From: Bacteroidota bacterium
GTDB lineage: Bacteria; Bacteroidota; Bacteroidia; Chitinophagales; Chitinophagaceae
Length of the DNA: 64,000 bases
Direction of reading: 5' to 3'
Assembly (NCBI GenBank): GCA_029561305.1
Contig: JAKQJG010000140.1
Span: 27,421-91,420, forward strand
Shown: positions 37,405-45,955 of the stretch, one piece after another
Layout: every line of letters starts with the position of its first letter
Numbering within the stretch: position 1 is the stretch's first letter
Made by a program: the position numbers and the translations under genes
Notes under the pieces: model-generated
What the model was told of the DNA's origin: nothing
Seen by the model: only the letters and a program-made list of their open reading frames with translations
Databases searched by the model: none

Positions 37405-38940
37405 TTATTTTATTGTTTTGAAGATGCGGTTCCACCTCGGGCCTTTTTCCCAGCTAAACCATATCAATGATGCTTTGCCTACCACATGGTCTTCAGGAAC
37501 AAAACCCCAATAACGGCTGTCGAGTGAGTTATGCCTGTTATCCCCCATCAGGAAATAGTAGTTCATTTTAAATGTATAGCTTGTCACTTCTTTATCATTC
37601 AAATAAAACTTACTCCCAACCATTTCAAATTTATTGTTCTCATAAGAACGGATACAGCGCTGGTAACGGATATAATTATCCGGTGTAAGTTGTACAGTGC
37701 CTCCTTTTGAGGGTACCCACATCTGTCGGAAATTATCCGCACTCCAGCCGGTTGAAAGGTCATAATATGGAAATACGCCATTGTCCGGCGGCAGGGTAAA
37801 ATATTCAAATTTATCTTTCACCTGTTGGGGGAGATTTTTCCATTCTTCATTGGTGATATTTACGAGGGTTGCATCTGTTCCGTAAGCATTTACCAACACA
37901 TCATTGATTTCCGGGTTGGCATTGACGTTAATACCCAGCGCATGAAGACTATCTATATCAACTGAAAAAGTTGCAGGGTCCTTTACTTTATAATACCGCT
38001 CAGAGTGAGGAAAAAAATCCTGCTTTTTATTATTGATGTATACCTGGCCCATTTCAATTTTGATACTGTCGCCGGGTATCGCAACACAACGTTTTATAAA
38101 GTTCTCTCTTTTATCTACCGGCCTGGTAATCGTTATATCACCATACTGCTGGTCGAGGTAACTTCTTGCCTGGCCTTCATTCACTTTTAATTCTCTCATA
38201 ACGTCCCTGATGGCCGCATAATAAGTACGCTTTGATCCGAAGCGTTCTTCATCATTGATAAGGGTATCATTCTCAGGAAAATTAAATACCATCGCATCGT
38301 TTCTGGTTACCGGGCTGGCAAACCATCTTGTATAGGGAATATGCACGGCTTCAGAATAAGCTTTGGCATTTACAAATGGCATGGTATGATGCACAAACGG
38401 CATGGCAACCGGTGTATTAGGAATCCTGGGACCATAAGCCCATTTGCTTACAAACAGAAAATCATTTACCAATAGAGTCTTTTCTTCAGATGGTGTAGGG
38501 ATGGTATAGGCCTCGAATACAAATGTGCGGATCAATGTGGCCGCCACCACCGCAAACGCAGCAGCATCTATCCATTCACGTGTTGCAGATTTTTTATAAT
38601 TCTGCATCACTTTTTCGCCCGCATATCTTTCACCTTTTGAAAAACCCAAATAGGGAAAATAAATAAAGGGCAGAAAAACTGTCATTGCATGATGCCCCAC
38701 ACCAAACCTTCCAAAGTGTTCAACAAATTTGATAGTGATCCAGATAGTTATAAACTGACCGGCAATTGGAATGAGCTGTAAAAAGAACCAATACTTTTTC
38801 AGTTTCATTTTTTCCACCATACACCAGGTGTTATAAAAAGGAATAAATGCCTTCCAGCCTTCAATGCCAGCTTTCTTAAACATTCCATACAAACCAACAT
38901 GCCAGCCAATAGCGGCAACGATAAAAATGATCCAGCCCAT
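37405..38940 (-). CDS. lepB: Signal peptidase I, long Bacteroidota type
   Basis: 511 residues, nearly twice the size of many S26 enzymes. The N-terminus has about three membrane segments (3-20, 50-70, 84-100, DUF5684-like), then another anchor (about 124-142) leading to the catalytic Ser151 in [12 protein letters not shown]. The general base is Lys283 in [11 protein letters not shown], and box E is [15 protein letters not shown]. Where most signal peptidases have Ser-Met, this one has Ser-Glu. A large insert (about 165-265 and 300-440) sits in the periplasmic domain. It cleaves exported preproteins at the membrane. Has its own promoter box and terminator. Confidence 0.92.
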   Translation of the reverse strand: MGWIIFIVAAIGWHVGLYGMFKKAGIEGWKAFIPFYNTWCMVEKMKLKKYWFFLQLIPIAGQFITIWITIKFVEHFGRFGVGHHAMTVFLPFIYFPYLGFSKGERYAGEKVMQNYKKSATREWIDAAAFAVVAATLIRTFVFEAYTIPTPSEEKTLLVNDFLFVSKWAYGPRIPNTPVAMPFVHHTMPFVNAKAYSEAVHIPYTRWFASPVTRNDAMVFNFPENDTLINDEERFGSKRTYYAAIRDVMRELKVNEGQARSYLDQQYGDITITRPVDKRENFIKRCVAIPGDSIKIEMGQVYINNKKQDFFPHSERYYKVKDPATFSVDIDSLHALGINVNANPEINDVLVNAYGTDATLVNITNEEWKNLPQQVKDKFEYFTLPPDNGVFPYYDLSTGWSADNFRQMWVPSKGGTVQLTPDNYIRYQRCIRSYENNKFEMVGSKFYLNDKEVTSYTFKMNYYFLMGDNRHNSLDSRYWGFVPEDHVVGKASLIWFSWEKGPRWNRIFKTIK

Positions 38941-38965
38941 GCTTAAATATAAATTTTTTCAGTGC

Positions 38966-38973
38966 CAAAAGTA
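38966..38973 (-). promoter_or_regulatory. Bacteroidota -7 promoter box (TACTTTTG)
   Basis: Exact TAnnTTTG on the minus strand, 25 bases before the lepB start codon. Confidence 0.55.
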
Positions 38974-39179
38974 CCATAATTACAGCTATATCAATTTTTT
39001 GCCGCAAAAATGTTATGAAAGGCTGGTGATGTTAATGATAATAACAAATGAATATTTGCAAATATTTGCGTGGCCTTATCTACATCTTTTCCACAGCAAA
39101 CAGTTGTAATAAACTTTACAGGGTTACCTTTTTTGATCCGGCGTATTAATTGCCGTAGAATAACCAAAACAATATAATA

Positions 39180-39470
39180 ATGGTACAAAAGACGTATTAC
39201 AAAACCAAAGATTACTGCAAAGTAAAATTCACTTTTAACGTAGAAAATGCTGAAACAGTTGAAATCCTTGGCTTGAACAGTGACTGGGCTAACTCCATCA
39301 TTATGAGCAAGAAAAAAGACGGCAGCTTTACCGCTGAGTTATCCTTACCTAAAAACTCTGAACACCAGTTTAAATACCGTGTAAACGAAAACGAATGGCT
39401 GAATGAGCCAGCCGCTGATAAAGAAGTAGCCAACGAATTTGGCGGTATTAACAGCGTAATCGTTCTCTAA
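39180..39470 (+). CDS. Small CBM48 / isoamylase early-set domain protein
   Basis: 96 residues, a single early-set beta-sandwich. KVKFTFNVENAETVEILGLNSDW and HQFKYRVNENEWLNEP match the AMPK-beta glycogen-binding/CBM48 family. No catalytic domain. Stand-alone copies are common in Bacteroidota; glycogen or other glucan binding is inferred. Cytoplasmic. Followed by a strong hairpin terminator. Confidence 0.85.
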   Translation: MVQKTYYKTKDYCKVKFTFNVENAETVEILGLNSDWANSIIMSKKKDGSFTAELSLPKNSEHQFKYRVNENEWLNEPAADKEVANEFGGINSVIVL

Positions 39471-39488
39471 AAAATTTACTTCCCTTAC

Positions 39489-39543
39489 AAAAGATCTTTA
39501 CAGTAGCCGCAGTTTTATGTGCTGGTTAGTGTAAAGGTCTTTT
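39489..39543. terminator. Long hairpin terminator between convergent genes
   Basis: AAAAGATCTTTACA (39489-39502) pairs with TGTAAAGGTCTTTT (39530-39543) with one G-T pair. It ends exactly at the stop codon of the convergent dehydrogenase gene, so it may serve both. Confidence 0.75.
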
Positions 39544-41001
39544 CTATTCATATACGGGCAATAGTTTTAACACATAACCGGGGTCTTCTACTGTTACATA
39601 AATATAACCATCCGGACTAACCCTTACGTCTCTCATTCTGCCGATTTCTTTCAGCATAGATTCTTCGGCTGAAACGATGTTGCCGTCGGTTTTACAACGA
39701 CTCAACCAACGGAATTTTAATGATCCGGAAAGCACATTGCCTTCCCAGCCCTTATATTTATCTCCCTGCACAAATGCCAGGCCGCTTGGCGCAATAGACG
39801 GCACCCAAAAATGCAAGGGTTGTTCCATTCCCGGCAGAGAGGTTTTATCTGTAACGGGTGTTCCATTATAGTTTATACCATAGGTGATCTCGGGCCAGCC
39901 ATAGTTTTTTCCTGCTACAATCAAATTGATCTCATCCCCTCCCATTGGGCCATGTTCATTTTCCCAAACAGCACCCGTTACAGGATGAACCGAAAGACCC
40001 TGCGGATTGCGGTGTCCATAAGAAAAGATTGACGGACTCGCCTCTTTAGTTGAAACAAAAGGATTGTCTTCCGGGATACTGCCATCTTCTTTTATGCGGT
40101 GAATTTTACCCAGGTCATTGCTGATTGATTGTGAACTTTTATTTTCATTTCCTCTTTCACCAACCGATATAAACAGATAGCCATTTTTATCAAACAGCAT
40201 TCTTCCACCATAATGATGCTCTGTGTTCCTGTAAGGCCTGGCAACAAAAATATCCCGTTGTTCACTTAATGCAGTTCCCTCCAGTTTTGCACGCATTACC
40301 GCAGTTGTACTTTTACCAGTGTTTCCGCTCTCTGCTTTACTGTAAGAAATATAAACAAGCTGGTTAGACGAAAAATCCGGGTGAGGTAATATATCAAACA
40401 GTCCTCCCTGCCCTTTGGCCATCACCTGCGGAACACCTGATATTTTTTGAAGTTTTCTATCCATTCCAATCCTGTACAGATCGCCGCCTCTTTCGGTAAC
40501 CAACAGGTCACCATCTGGTAAAAAACCAACACACCAGGGAATTTTGCCTGCACGGGCCACCGTATCAATTTTTATTTTCAACAGGTCTGTTTGAAATACA
40601 CCCGGGCCTTTTGTTGCTTCCACTGGTGCAGCAGCGGTTACAGCTATTCCTTTCAGCAAATAATCCGTGAGGTTGTAAGTTTCTTTGTCGCTGAATGTAA
40701 CATCATATGCAGGCATGCCCGTAACAGGATACCCGTACTTGATAGCTTTGAAAACGGCGGACCTTGTCTTGCCAAATTTCCATTCATGATTTACAAATGT
40801 TTTCATATCGTTACCATGACAACCGGCGCAGTATTGCCTGTACTGTGATCCTGCAACAGAGGTATCGGCCATAGAGCCTTTACCACCGTATGTAATGAAT
40901 GGTTGTGGTATCAAATGCCAGCCATTAAATGCCACGTATGTCAAAACCAACAGGGGTGCAATCATTACAACCGACAGGGTTATCTTTCTCCTTTTTGTCA
41001 T
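39544..41001 (-). CDS. PQQ-dependent sugar dehydrogenase with N-terminal cytochrome c domain
   Basis: 485 residues. N-terminal anchor or signal (9-27), a cytochrome c domain with CAGCH (Cys58, Cys61, His62) and a Met ligand likely in GMPAYDV, then a GSDH-type six-bladed propeller (about 145-485) with WCVGFLPDGDLLVTERGG, GHRNPQGLSVHP and ENEHGPMGGDEIN. This is the soluble glucose/sorbosone dehydrogenase family, which oxidises aldoses with PQQ. The heme domain can pass electrons on to the respiratory chain. No PQQ synthesis genes are in the window. Confidence 0.88.
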   Translation of the reverse strand: MTKRRKITLSVVMIAPLLVLTYVAFNGWHLIPQPFITYGGKGSMADTSVAGSQYRQYCAGCHGNDMKTFVNHEWKFGKTRSAVFKAIKYGYPVTGMPAYDVTFSDKETYNLTDYLLKGIAVTAAAPVEATKGPGVFQTDLLKIKIDTVARAGKIPWCVGFLPDGDLLVTERGGDLYRIGMDRKLQKISGVPQVMAKGQGGLFDILPHPDFSSNQLVYISYSKAESGNTGKSTTAVMRAKLEGTALSEQRDIFVARPYRNTEHHYGGRMLFDKNGYLFISVGERGNENKSSQSISNDLGKIHRIKEDGSIPEDNPFVSTKEASPSIFSYGHRNPQGLSVHPVTGAVWENEHGPMGGDEINLIVAGKNYGWPEITYGINYNGTPVTDKTSLPGMEQPLHFWVPSIAPSGLAFVQGDKYKGWEGNVLSGSLKFRWLSRCKTDGNIVSAEESMLKEIGRMRDVRVSPDGYIYVTVEDPGYVLKLLPVYE

Positions 41002-41285
41002 ATAACAGTGTTTAACAGTTTCCGAATGTATTCACTTTCTCCCTCATAGCGAAACCTTGTTTGATGTTGCTTTGCCATTTAATAATTTAAGAACACCAGA
41101 CAGTAATTACAAACAGCCCTGTAAAAATATTGCTGGTATGTTTACAGCAAGTTAAAACTGAGTATTACCAAAACCTTGATATAGCAAATACCAGTCCGCT
41201 CCCACTATTCATTTTATCCATTCCTCCTGTGGCATGCCAGCTACTTAATAAAATATCTTCTTTATATATAATTAAAAACTACACA

Positions 41286-42416
41286 ATGAAAAAGTTTGCC
41301 TTTATTTCGGTTCTTGTTTTACTATTTAGCATTGATTCCACTGCAAAGATCCGCAGGGTTGGTTTTTTTGGAAGTCCTGTTTCGGGAACAGATTATATCA
41401 ATTTTGCTGCTGCCAATACAGCTGCCGCCAATGGAGATACCATCCTCATTTTCCCAAATAATACAGTAGGTGGTACCATCACGAAAAAGCTGATCATTCT
41501 TGGTCCGGGCAGTTGGCTTGATCCAAACAGTACACCAAAAGGAAATGCCAACCAACAGGCTTTTGCCGGTATCGCCACCATTAGCCAGGTTACATTTGGT
41601 GGAGGAAGTGATGGCTCTGTCATTTCTGGATTTAATGATGGGACAATTTTCGTTGCCGACAGCAATATAACGGTGTCAAGAAACCGGGATATTCTTGTTT
41701 ATGTCACGTCGCTGAATCCGGCAGGAACGATAACCAACCTGCAAATACTGCAAAACTACCGGGTTAATATTGCCCAATACTTTGGCAATGCTTCAAGCTG
41801 TTTGAATATGAATGTGAGCAATAATTTGATCTACACTTTCAGCACGCCTGCCGGCAATACTTACAGTGGCAACATCTCCAACAATGTATGGGCATTTGAT
41901 GGTACACAAAGCGCAAATAATCTGAACGGAGGTGCAACTACTATGTCCTATTCAGGGGGTATTGAACTAGGTGCAGGTGCTTATGTTGTACAAAACAATA
42001 TTTTCCTGAGTTATACCAACAGTGTTGCAGCCAGTAATTTTAACTACTTTGTTTTTGCCAACGGTGGCAATAGTGTTTTCAATTATAATTTGGCATTGCA
42101 ATCGCAAACCCCCATTAACTGGGGAACCGGCACCGGCAATGTAATTACACCCATTGCGAACGCAGCTAACATTTTCACGGCCTTTCCATTGATTGGTACC
42201 ACCAGTGCCGATGCCAGGTTTCAGCTAAAAGCCGGCAGCCCGGCACTCACTGTTGGTACAGGCAATACTGCTATAGGAATGTTTACGGGAAATTATCCGT
42301 ACAAATTATCGGGCCTGCCTTCCATACCTTCCATTTATTTGCTCACTTCACCACAAGGCAATAATCCTCCCGGCAGTACCATACAAATCAACCTGAGTAC
42401 AAAAGGAAACAACTAA
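41286..42416 (+). CDS. Secreted right-handed beta-helix protein
   Basis: 376 residues from ATG 41286; the upstream in-frame extension is not signal-like. Signal peptide 1-19 (SIDSTA/K). The body repeats short Asn/Gly-rich coils (VVQNNIFLSY, NMNVSNNLIYTF, SGNISNNVWAF) of the parallel beta-helix type found in pectate-lyase-like and adhesin folds. No catalytic residues are evident and no T9SS domain. It lies 28 bases before the next secreted gene, likely one operon. Confidence 0.72.
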   Translation: MKKFAFISVLVLLFSIDSTAKIRRVGFFGSPVSGTDYINFAAANTAAANGDTILIFPNNTVGGTITKKLIILGPGSWLDPNSTPKGNANQQAFAGIATISQVTFGGGSDGSVISGFNDGTIFVADSNITVSRNRDILVYVTSLNPAGTITNLQILQNYRVNIAQYFGNASSCLNMNVSNNLIYTFSTPAGNTYSGNISNNVWAFDGTQSANNLNGGATTMSYSGGIELGAGAYVVQNNIFLSYTNSVAASNFNYFVFANGGNSVFNYNLALQSQTPINWGTGTGNVITPIANAANIFTAFPLIGTTSADARFQLKAGSPALTVGTGNTAIGMFTGNYPYKLSGLPSIPSIYLLTSPQGNNPPGSTIQINLSTKGNN

Positions 42417-42444
42417 TGACTGACAGCAACTCAATTAAAGTAAC

Positions 42445-43689
42445 ATGAAAGACTTTATAAAAATAAGAATGCTGTTATTGGCATGGTCATTCCTGGTAAT
42501 TAACCAGGTGTCGACGGCGCAGCCTGCCATTAACAGGATTGAATATTACATCGACGCTGATCCGGGTTACGGAAATGGCACCAATCTTAGCTTTGCTGGT
42601 ACTACCAATGCAACAGCCACGCTTAACCTTGATATAGCTCCATTATCGCAAGGCGTACACATGGTGGGTATCCGCAGCCGGGATGCCAATGGAGCCTGGA
42701 GTATAGATAACAAATGGCTTTTCTTAAAACCATTCTCTAATATAGTTCCTCCTGCAGCACCAAATATCAATCGGGTAGAGTGGTATATAGACAGGGACCC
42801 GGGATATGGGAACGGCACTCCCATCAGCATTACAGCAGCACAAAACCTGCAGAACCTTGCCATCAACATTGACCTCATTCCTTTGGCGCAGGGTGTACAT
42901 ATTGTGGGTATCCGCAGCCGTGATGCCAATGGCGCCTGGAGTATCGACAACAAATGGCTGTTTTTGAAACCTTTTACAGGCGTGGCAGCGCCAGCAGCGC
43001 CCAACATCAACCGGGTTGAATGGTTTTTAGATAAAGACCCTGGGTATGGAAATGGTACAGCTATCAGCATTACCGCAGCGCAAAACCTGCAGAACCTTGC
43101 CATCAATATTGATCTTACTCCACTTGCACAGGGAGTGCATATTGTGGGTATCCGCAGCCGTGATGCCAATGGAGGATGGAGTCTTGATAACAAATGGATA
43201 TTTTTAAAACCTTACACAGGAGTTGCAGCAACTCCTGTTCCCAAAGTGGTGAGAGTAGAATACTATGTAGACACCGATCCTGGGTATGGACGGGCCACGC
43301 CAGTTACTATTACCGCAGCCACCAATATTGCCAACCTGATATTTGATGCAGATATATCTACTGTTCCCAATGGGGTGCACAAACTTGGATTCAGGGTGCT
43401 GGATGAATATGGTGCATGGGGAATGGATAATAAGATTGATTTTACAGGTGGCACATTAAGCAACAATACCTACCAATGGGTTGGTAATACAAGCATTGCC
43501 TGGAACAATCCTGCTAACTGGAGTACCAACTTGGTGCCGGGTGCAGCCAACCCGGTGCTGATACCCGCCAACAGGCCTTTTAGTCCCACCGTGGCCAATG
43601 GCGTAACTGCAAACTGTAAAAGTATTACGGTACAGCCCGGAGCAAGTATCACCGTGGCTACAGGCGGTAATTTGAGGGTTAACCAATAA
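42445..43689 (+). CDS. Secreted protein with four tandem ~80-residue repeats
   Basis: 414 residues. Signal peptide 1-25, cut before Gln26 (STA/Q). Residues 29-336 are four tandem copies of a module with a D-x-DPGYGNGT motif at its start and GVHxVGIRSRDANGxWSxDNKW at its end; module starts are 79-80 residues apart. The C-terminal 75 residues have a NWSTNLVPGAANPVLIPAN segment, a small beta-helix-like cap common in Bacteroidota surface proteins. No sorting domain. Asp-rich motifs suggest calcium binding; that is inference. Likely in operon with the beta-helix gene. Confidence 0.75.
   Translation: MKDFIKIRMLLLAWSFLVINQVSTAQPAINRIEYYIDADPGYGNGTNLSFAGTTNATATLNLDIAPLSQGVHMVGIRSRDANGAWSIDNKWLFLKPFSNIVPPAAPNINRVEWYIDRDPGYGNGTPISITAAQNLQNLAINIDLIPLAQGVHIVGIRSRDANGAWSIDNKWLFLKPFTGVAAPAAPNINRVEWFLDKDPGYGNGTAISITAAQNLQNLAINIDLTPLAQGVHIVGIRSRDANGGWSLDNKWIFLKPYTGVAATPVPKVVRVEYYVDTDPGYGRATPVTITAATNIANLIFDADISTVPNGVHKLGFRVLDEYGAWGMDNKIDFTGGTLSNNTYQWVGNTSIAWNNPANWSTNLVPGAANPVLIPANRPFSPTVANGVTANCKSITVQPGASITVATGGNLRVNQ
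42529..43452 (+). repeat. Four tandem coding repeats of about 237-240 bp
   Basis: The GYG codons fall at 42565, 42802, 43042 and 43282. Units two and three are close at the DNA level (shared word caaaacctgcagaaccttgc), unit four the most diverged. Confidence 0.9.
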
Positions 43690-43840
43690 GTTTTCTTTGT
43701 ATGGTAAGAGCGGTGCCGGACAATTCCAGTGCCGCTTCTTTTTTAGCAGGTTAGCGGGTATTTATTTTTCCGTAAATCAAAAATAATTTCTTAACCGGGT
43801 TGATTGATAAAGTTCTTATTTTTACAAAAAACTAATTGAA

Positions 43841-44191
43841 ATGAAAATCTTTGTTGCCGGATTACCCTATGACCTGGACGATGCGGAATTAGAGGAAATC
43901 TTTGAAAAATTTGGAACTGTAATGTCTGCCAAGGTTGCGATGGACAGGGAAACAGGAAAAAGCAAGGGCTTTGGCTTTGTAGAGATGCCCGTATCAGAAG
44001 AAGCAAAAGATGCGATTGAAAGTTTGAATGACATTTCACTTGGTAAAAAACCATTGGTGGTAAAAGCTGCAGAAGACAGGCCAGGTGGTGGCGGTGGTGG
44101 ACCAAGACCAGGAGGAAGCGGTCCCAGACCAGGTGGCGGTGGCGGTTACAATAGCCGGCCAGATTTTGACAAACCGAGAAACCGGTATTAA
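43841..44191 (+). CDS. RNA-binding protein with RRM and Gly-rich tail
   Basis: 116 residues: one RRM (1-78) with RNP2 IFVAGL (3-8) and RNP1 KGFGFVEM (42-49), then a Gly/Arg/Pro-rich tail (about 80-116). This is the cyanobacterial/Bacteroidota glycine-rich RBP type, a likely RNA chaperone, sometimes cold-induced. Upstream, a TTGA and a near -7 box (TATTTTTA) may form the promoter. A strong terminator follows. Confidence 0.9.
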   Translation: MKIFVAGLPYDLDDAELEEIFEKFGTVMSAKVAMDRETGKSKGFGFVEMPVSEEAKDAIESLNDISLGKKPLVVKAAEDRPGGGGGGPRPGGSGPRPGGGGGYNSRPDFDKPRNRY

Positions 44192-44210
44192 TAAAAAGAC
44201 ATAAGATAAA

Positions 44211-44243
44211 AAAAGGCAAATGAAAAGATCATTTGCCTTTTTT
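44211..44243. terminator. Bidirectional rho-independent terminator
   Basis: AGGCAAATGA (44214-44223) pairs perfectly with TCATTTGCCT (44229-44238); A-run before and T-run after. Serves the RRM gene and probably the convergent outer-membrane protein gene. Confidence 0.9.
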
Positions 44244-44259
44244 GTATTGTGAACATTCT

Positions 44260-44736
44260 TTAAAACTTATATCCAAAAGACAATCCAAAATAATAAGGGA
44301 TAAATCCGTTTTTATTAAAAATCGGAACGATGCCTGCTCTAAAAAGAAATCCGCCGTTTTTAGGCTGAAGCCGGTATCCAAAATTCAAGTGTCCAAATGT
44401 GCTGGTAAAACTTCCATCGCTTGAATTGTCATTGATAAAAACAGGAGTTATCCCGCCGCCAATTTCAAAATAATTTCTTTCGTCCTTGCCCAAAAGATAG
44501 TTCACCCCTATTGGCAGAAATATAGCAGATGCACTGGTACCGTCTTCGCTGATACTAAATCCACCAATACCAATGCGGCCACCAAAGCCACCTTCAGTTT
44601 TTTGAAAACGCATATCATAGTTAACTGAAGCAAGCCCAGGCCCACCCAATTCAACAAACACCGATTTTGCCTGTGCATGCACGTTATTACAAAAAGCAAG
44701 CAGCAGAAAGCTAACTGTAGAAAGAAGTGATTTCAT
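44260..44736 (-). CDS. Predicted small outer-membrane beta-barrel protein
   Basis: 158 residues. Signal peptide 1-21, cut before Gln22 (VHA/Q). Alternating strands (FVELGGPGLASVNYDMRF, GGRIGIGGFSIS, FGHLNFGYRL, FLFRAGIVPIF) end with a terminal Phe (GLSFGYKF), the outer-membrane barrel assembly signal. About eight strands, opacity/OmpW size. Function unknown. Own promoter box. Confidence 0.78.
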   Translation of the reverse strand: MKSLLSTVSFLLLAFCNNVHAQAKSVFVELGGPGLASVNYDMRFQKTEGGFGGRIGIGGFSISEDGTSASAIFLPIGVNYLLGKDERNYFEIGGGITPVFINDNSSDGSFTSTFGHLNFGYRLQPKNGGFLFRAGIVPIFNKNGFIPYYFGLSFGYKF

Positions 44737-44756
44737 TTTGATTGTTTTAGTTGAAA

Positions 44757-44764
44757 CAAAGGTA
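44757..44764 (-). promoter_or_regulatory. Bacteroidota -7 promoter box (TACCTTTG)
   Basis: Exact TAnnTTTG on the minus strand, 20 bases before the start of the barrel protein gene. Confidence 0.6.
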
Positions 44765-44782
44765 AAAGCTTACTGTTATACT

Positions 44783-45823
44783 TTATATTATATTAACCTC
44801 TCTCTCCAGCAGCACTCCAAATTTCTCTTTTACACTTTGAATGATTGCTGAGCTTAGAGAATAGATTTCAGCACCTGTGGCATTACCATAATTTACCAAT
44901 ACCAACGCTTGTTTTGCATGACAACCAGCATCTCCCGCACGATAGCCTTTCCATGACACAGTATCCTGCGGGCCACATTGCTCAATCAGCCAGCCAGCTG
45001 CAAGCTTCACATGCCCGTTTTCCAAAACATATCCAACCAGATTTGGAAAAGCATTTTTCAAATTATCAAACTGGTCTTTTGGTACTTCAGGATTTTTAAA
45101 GAAACTGCCGGCGTTACCTATCTCAGCAGGGTTGGGTAATTTACTGCTGCGGATATTTATAACGGCGTCGGATATAGCACGAATGCTTAATTCCTTTACC
45201 TGCATCTTCTCCAGTTCCTGTTCAATAGCGCCATAAGAAGTATTAAAGAATGGTTTTTTATTCAGCTTGTATGTAACCGAAGTAATGATGAATTGATTTT
45301 TATATCTTCTTTTAAATATACTTTCCCTGTAGCCAAAAGCACAATCAGCTAAATTGAATGTAACCAAATTTCCATCTTCAACATGAAGTGCTTCCAGTTG
45401 ATAAAACACATCCTTTATCTCCACCCCATACGCACCAATATTCTGCATAGGAGAAGCCCCCACATTGCCGGGTATAAGCGACAGATTTTCTATGCCTGCA
45501 AAATTATTTTCGATGCAATACAATACAAGGCTATGCCAGTTAACACCAGCGCCTGCTTTGATATACACATGCTCATCATTTTCCTCTACTTTTTCAATAC
45601 CAGTGATTTCATTTTTCAATACCAACCCGTCCACATTTTTTGTAAACAGGATATTGCTGCCACCGCCTAAGATCAGTGTTTCCCGTTTTTGGTTGCTCGT
45701 TCTATTTAATGCAATCAGTTCACGTGCCTCGTCCACAGTTTTGAAATTACTGAAGCAGGCCGCAAAGGCTTCGATGCCAAAGCTATTGTATTTTTTAAGC
45801 GATATGTTTTCAAGTACCTGCAT
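44783..45823 (-). CDS. murB: UDP-N-acetylenolpyruvoylglucosamine reductase
   Basis: 346 residues. FAD motif ILGGGSNILF, the GVNWHSLVLYCIENNFAGIENLSLIPGNVGAS... region and GNAGSFFKNP with the catalytic Ser define MurB. The YR-containing insert (AFGYRESIFK) marks the E. coli-like type I enzyme. It reduces UDP-GlcNAc-enolpyruvate to UDP-MurNAc in the cytoplasm. Not in a dcw cluster here. Confidence 0.94.
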   Translation of the reverse strand: MQVLENISLKKYNSFGIEAFAACFSNFKTVDEARELIALNRTSNQKRETLILGGGSNILFTKNVDGLVLKNEITGIEKVEENDEHVYIKAGAGVNWHSLVLYCIENNFAGIENLSLIPGNVGASPMQNIGAYGVEIKDVFYQLEALHVEDGNLVTFNLADCAFGYRESIFKRRYKNQFIITSVTYKLNKKPFFNTSYGAIEQELEKMQVKELSIRAISDAVINIRSSKLPNPAEIGNAGSFFKNPEVPKDQFDNLKNAFPNLVGYVLENGHVKLAAGWLIEQCGPQDTVSWKGYRAGDAGCHAKQALVLVNYGNATGAEIYSLSSAIIQSVKEKFGVLLEREVNII

Positions 45824-45891
45824 CCTTCAATTTTTTACCATTAAAAAATATCATTCAACATAAAATCAATTTCCCCTGCGCTGCTATTTTC

Positions 45892-45954
45892 ACATCATCA
45901 AATTTTCAAATCATCAAATTACCAAATCAACAAATTGTCACATTGTCAAATTTT
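45892..45954. repeat. Degenerate short-word repeat between murB and priA
   Basis: A chain of related words (tcaaatt, atcaaat, ccaaatcaac, attgtcac) with a rough 8-11-base step fills the gap just after the priA stop. Not a hairpin terminator. Confidence 0.6.
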
Positions 45955-45955
45955 C

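Noticed and set aside
42567-43193. Long minus-strand frame of 208 codons with internal repeats
   Set aside because: Shadow of the tandem-repeat gene; the plus strand has signal peptide and protein-level motif conservation.
42529-43452. CRISPR array
   Set aside because: The repeats are about 240 bp, coding and in frame, with no short spacers.
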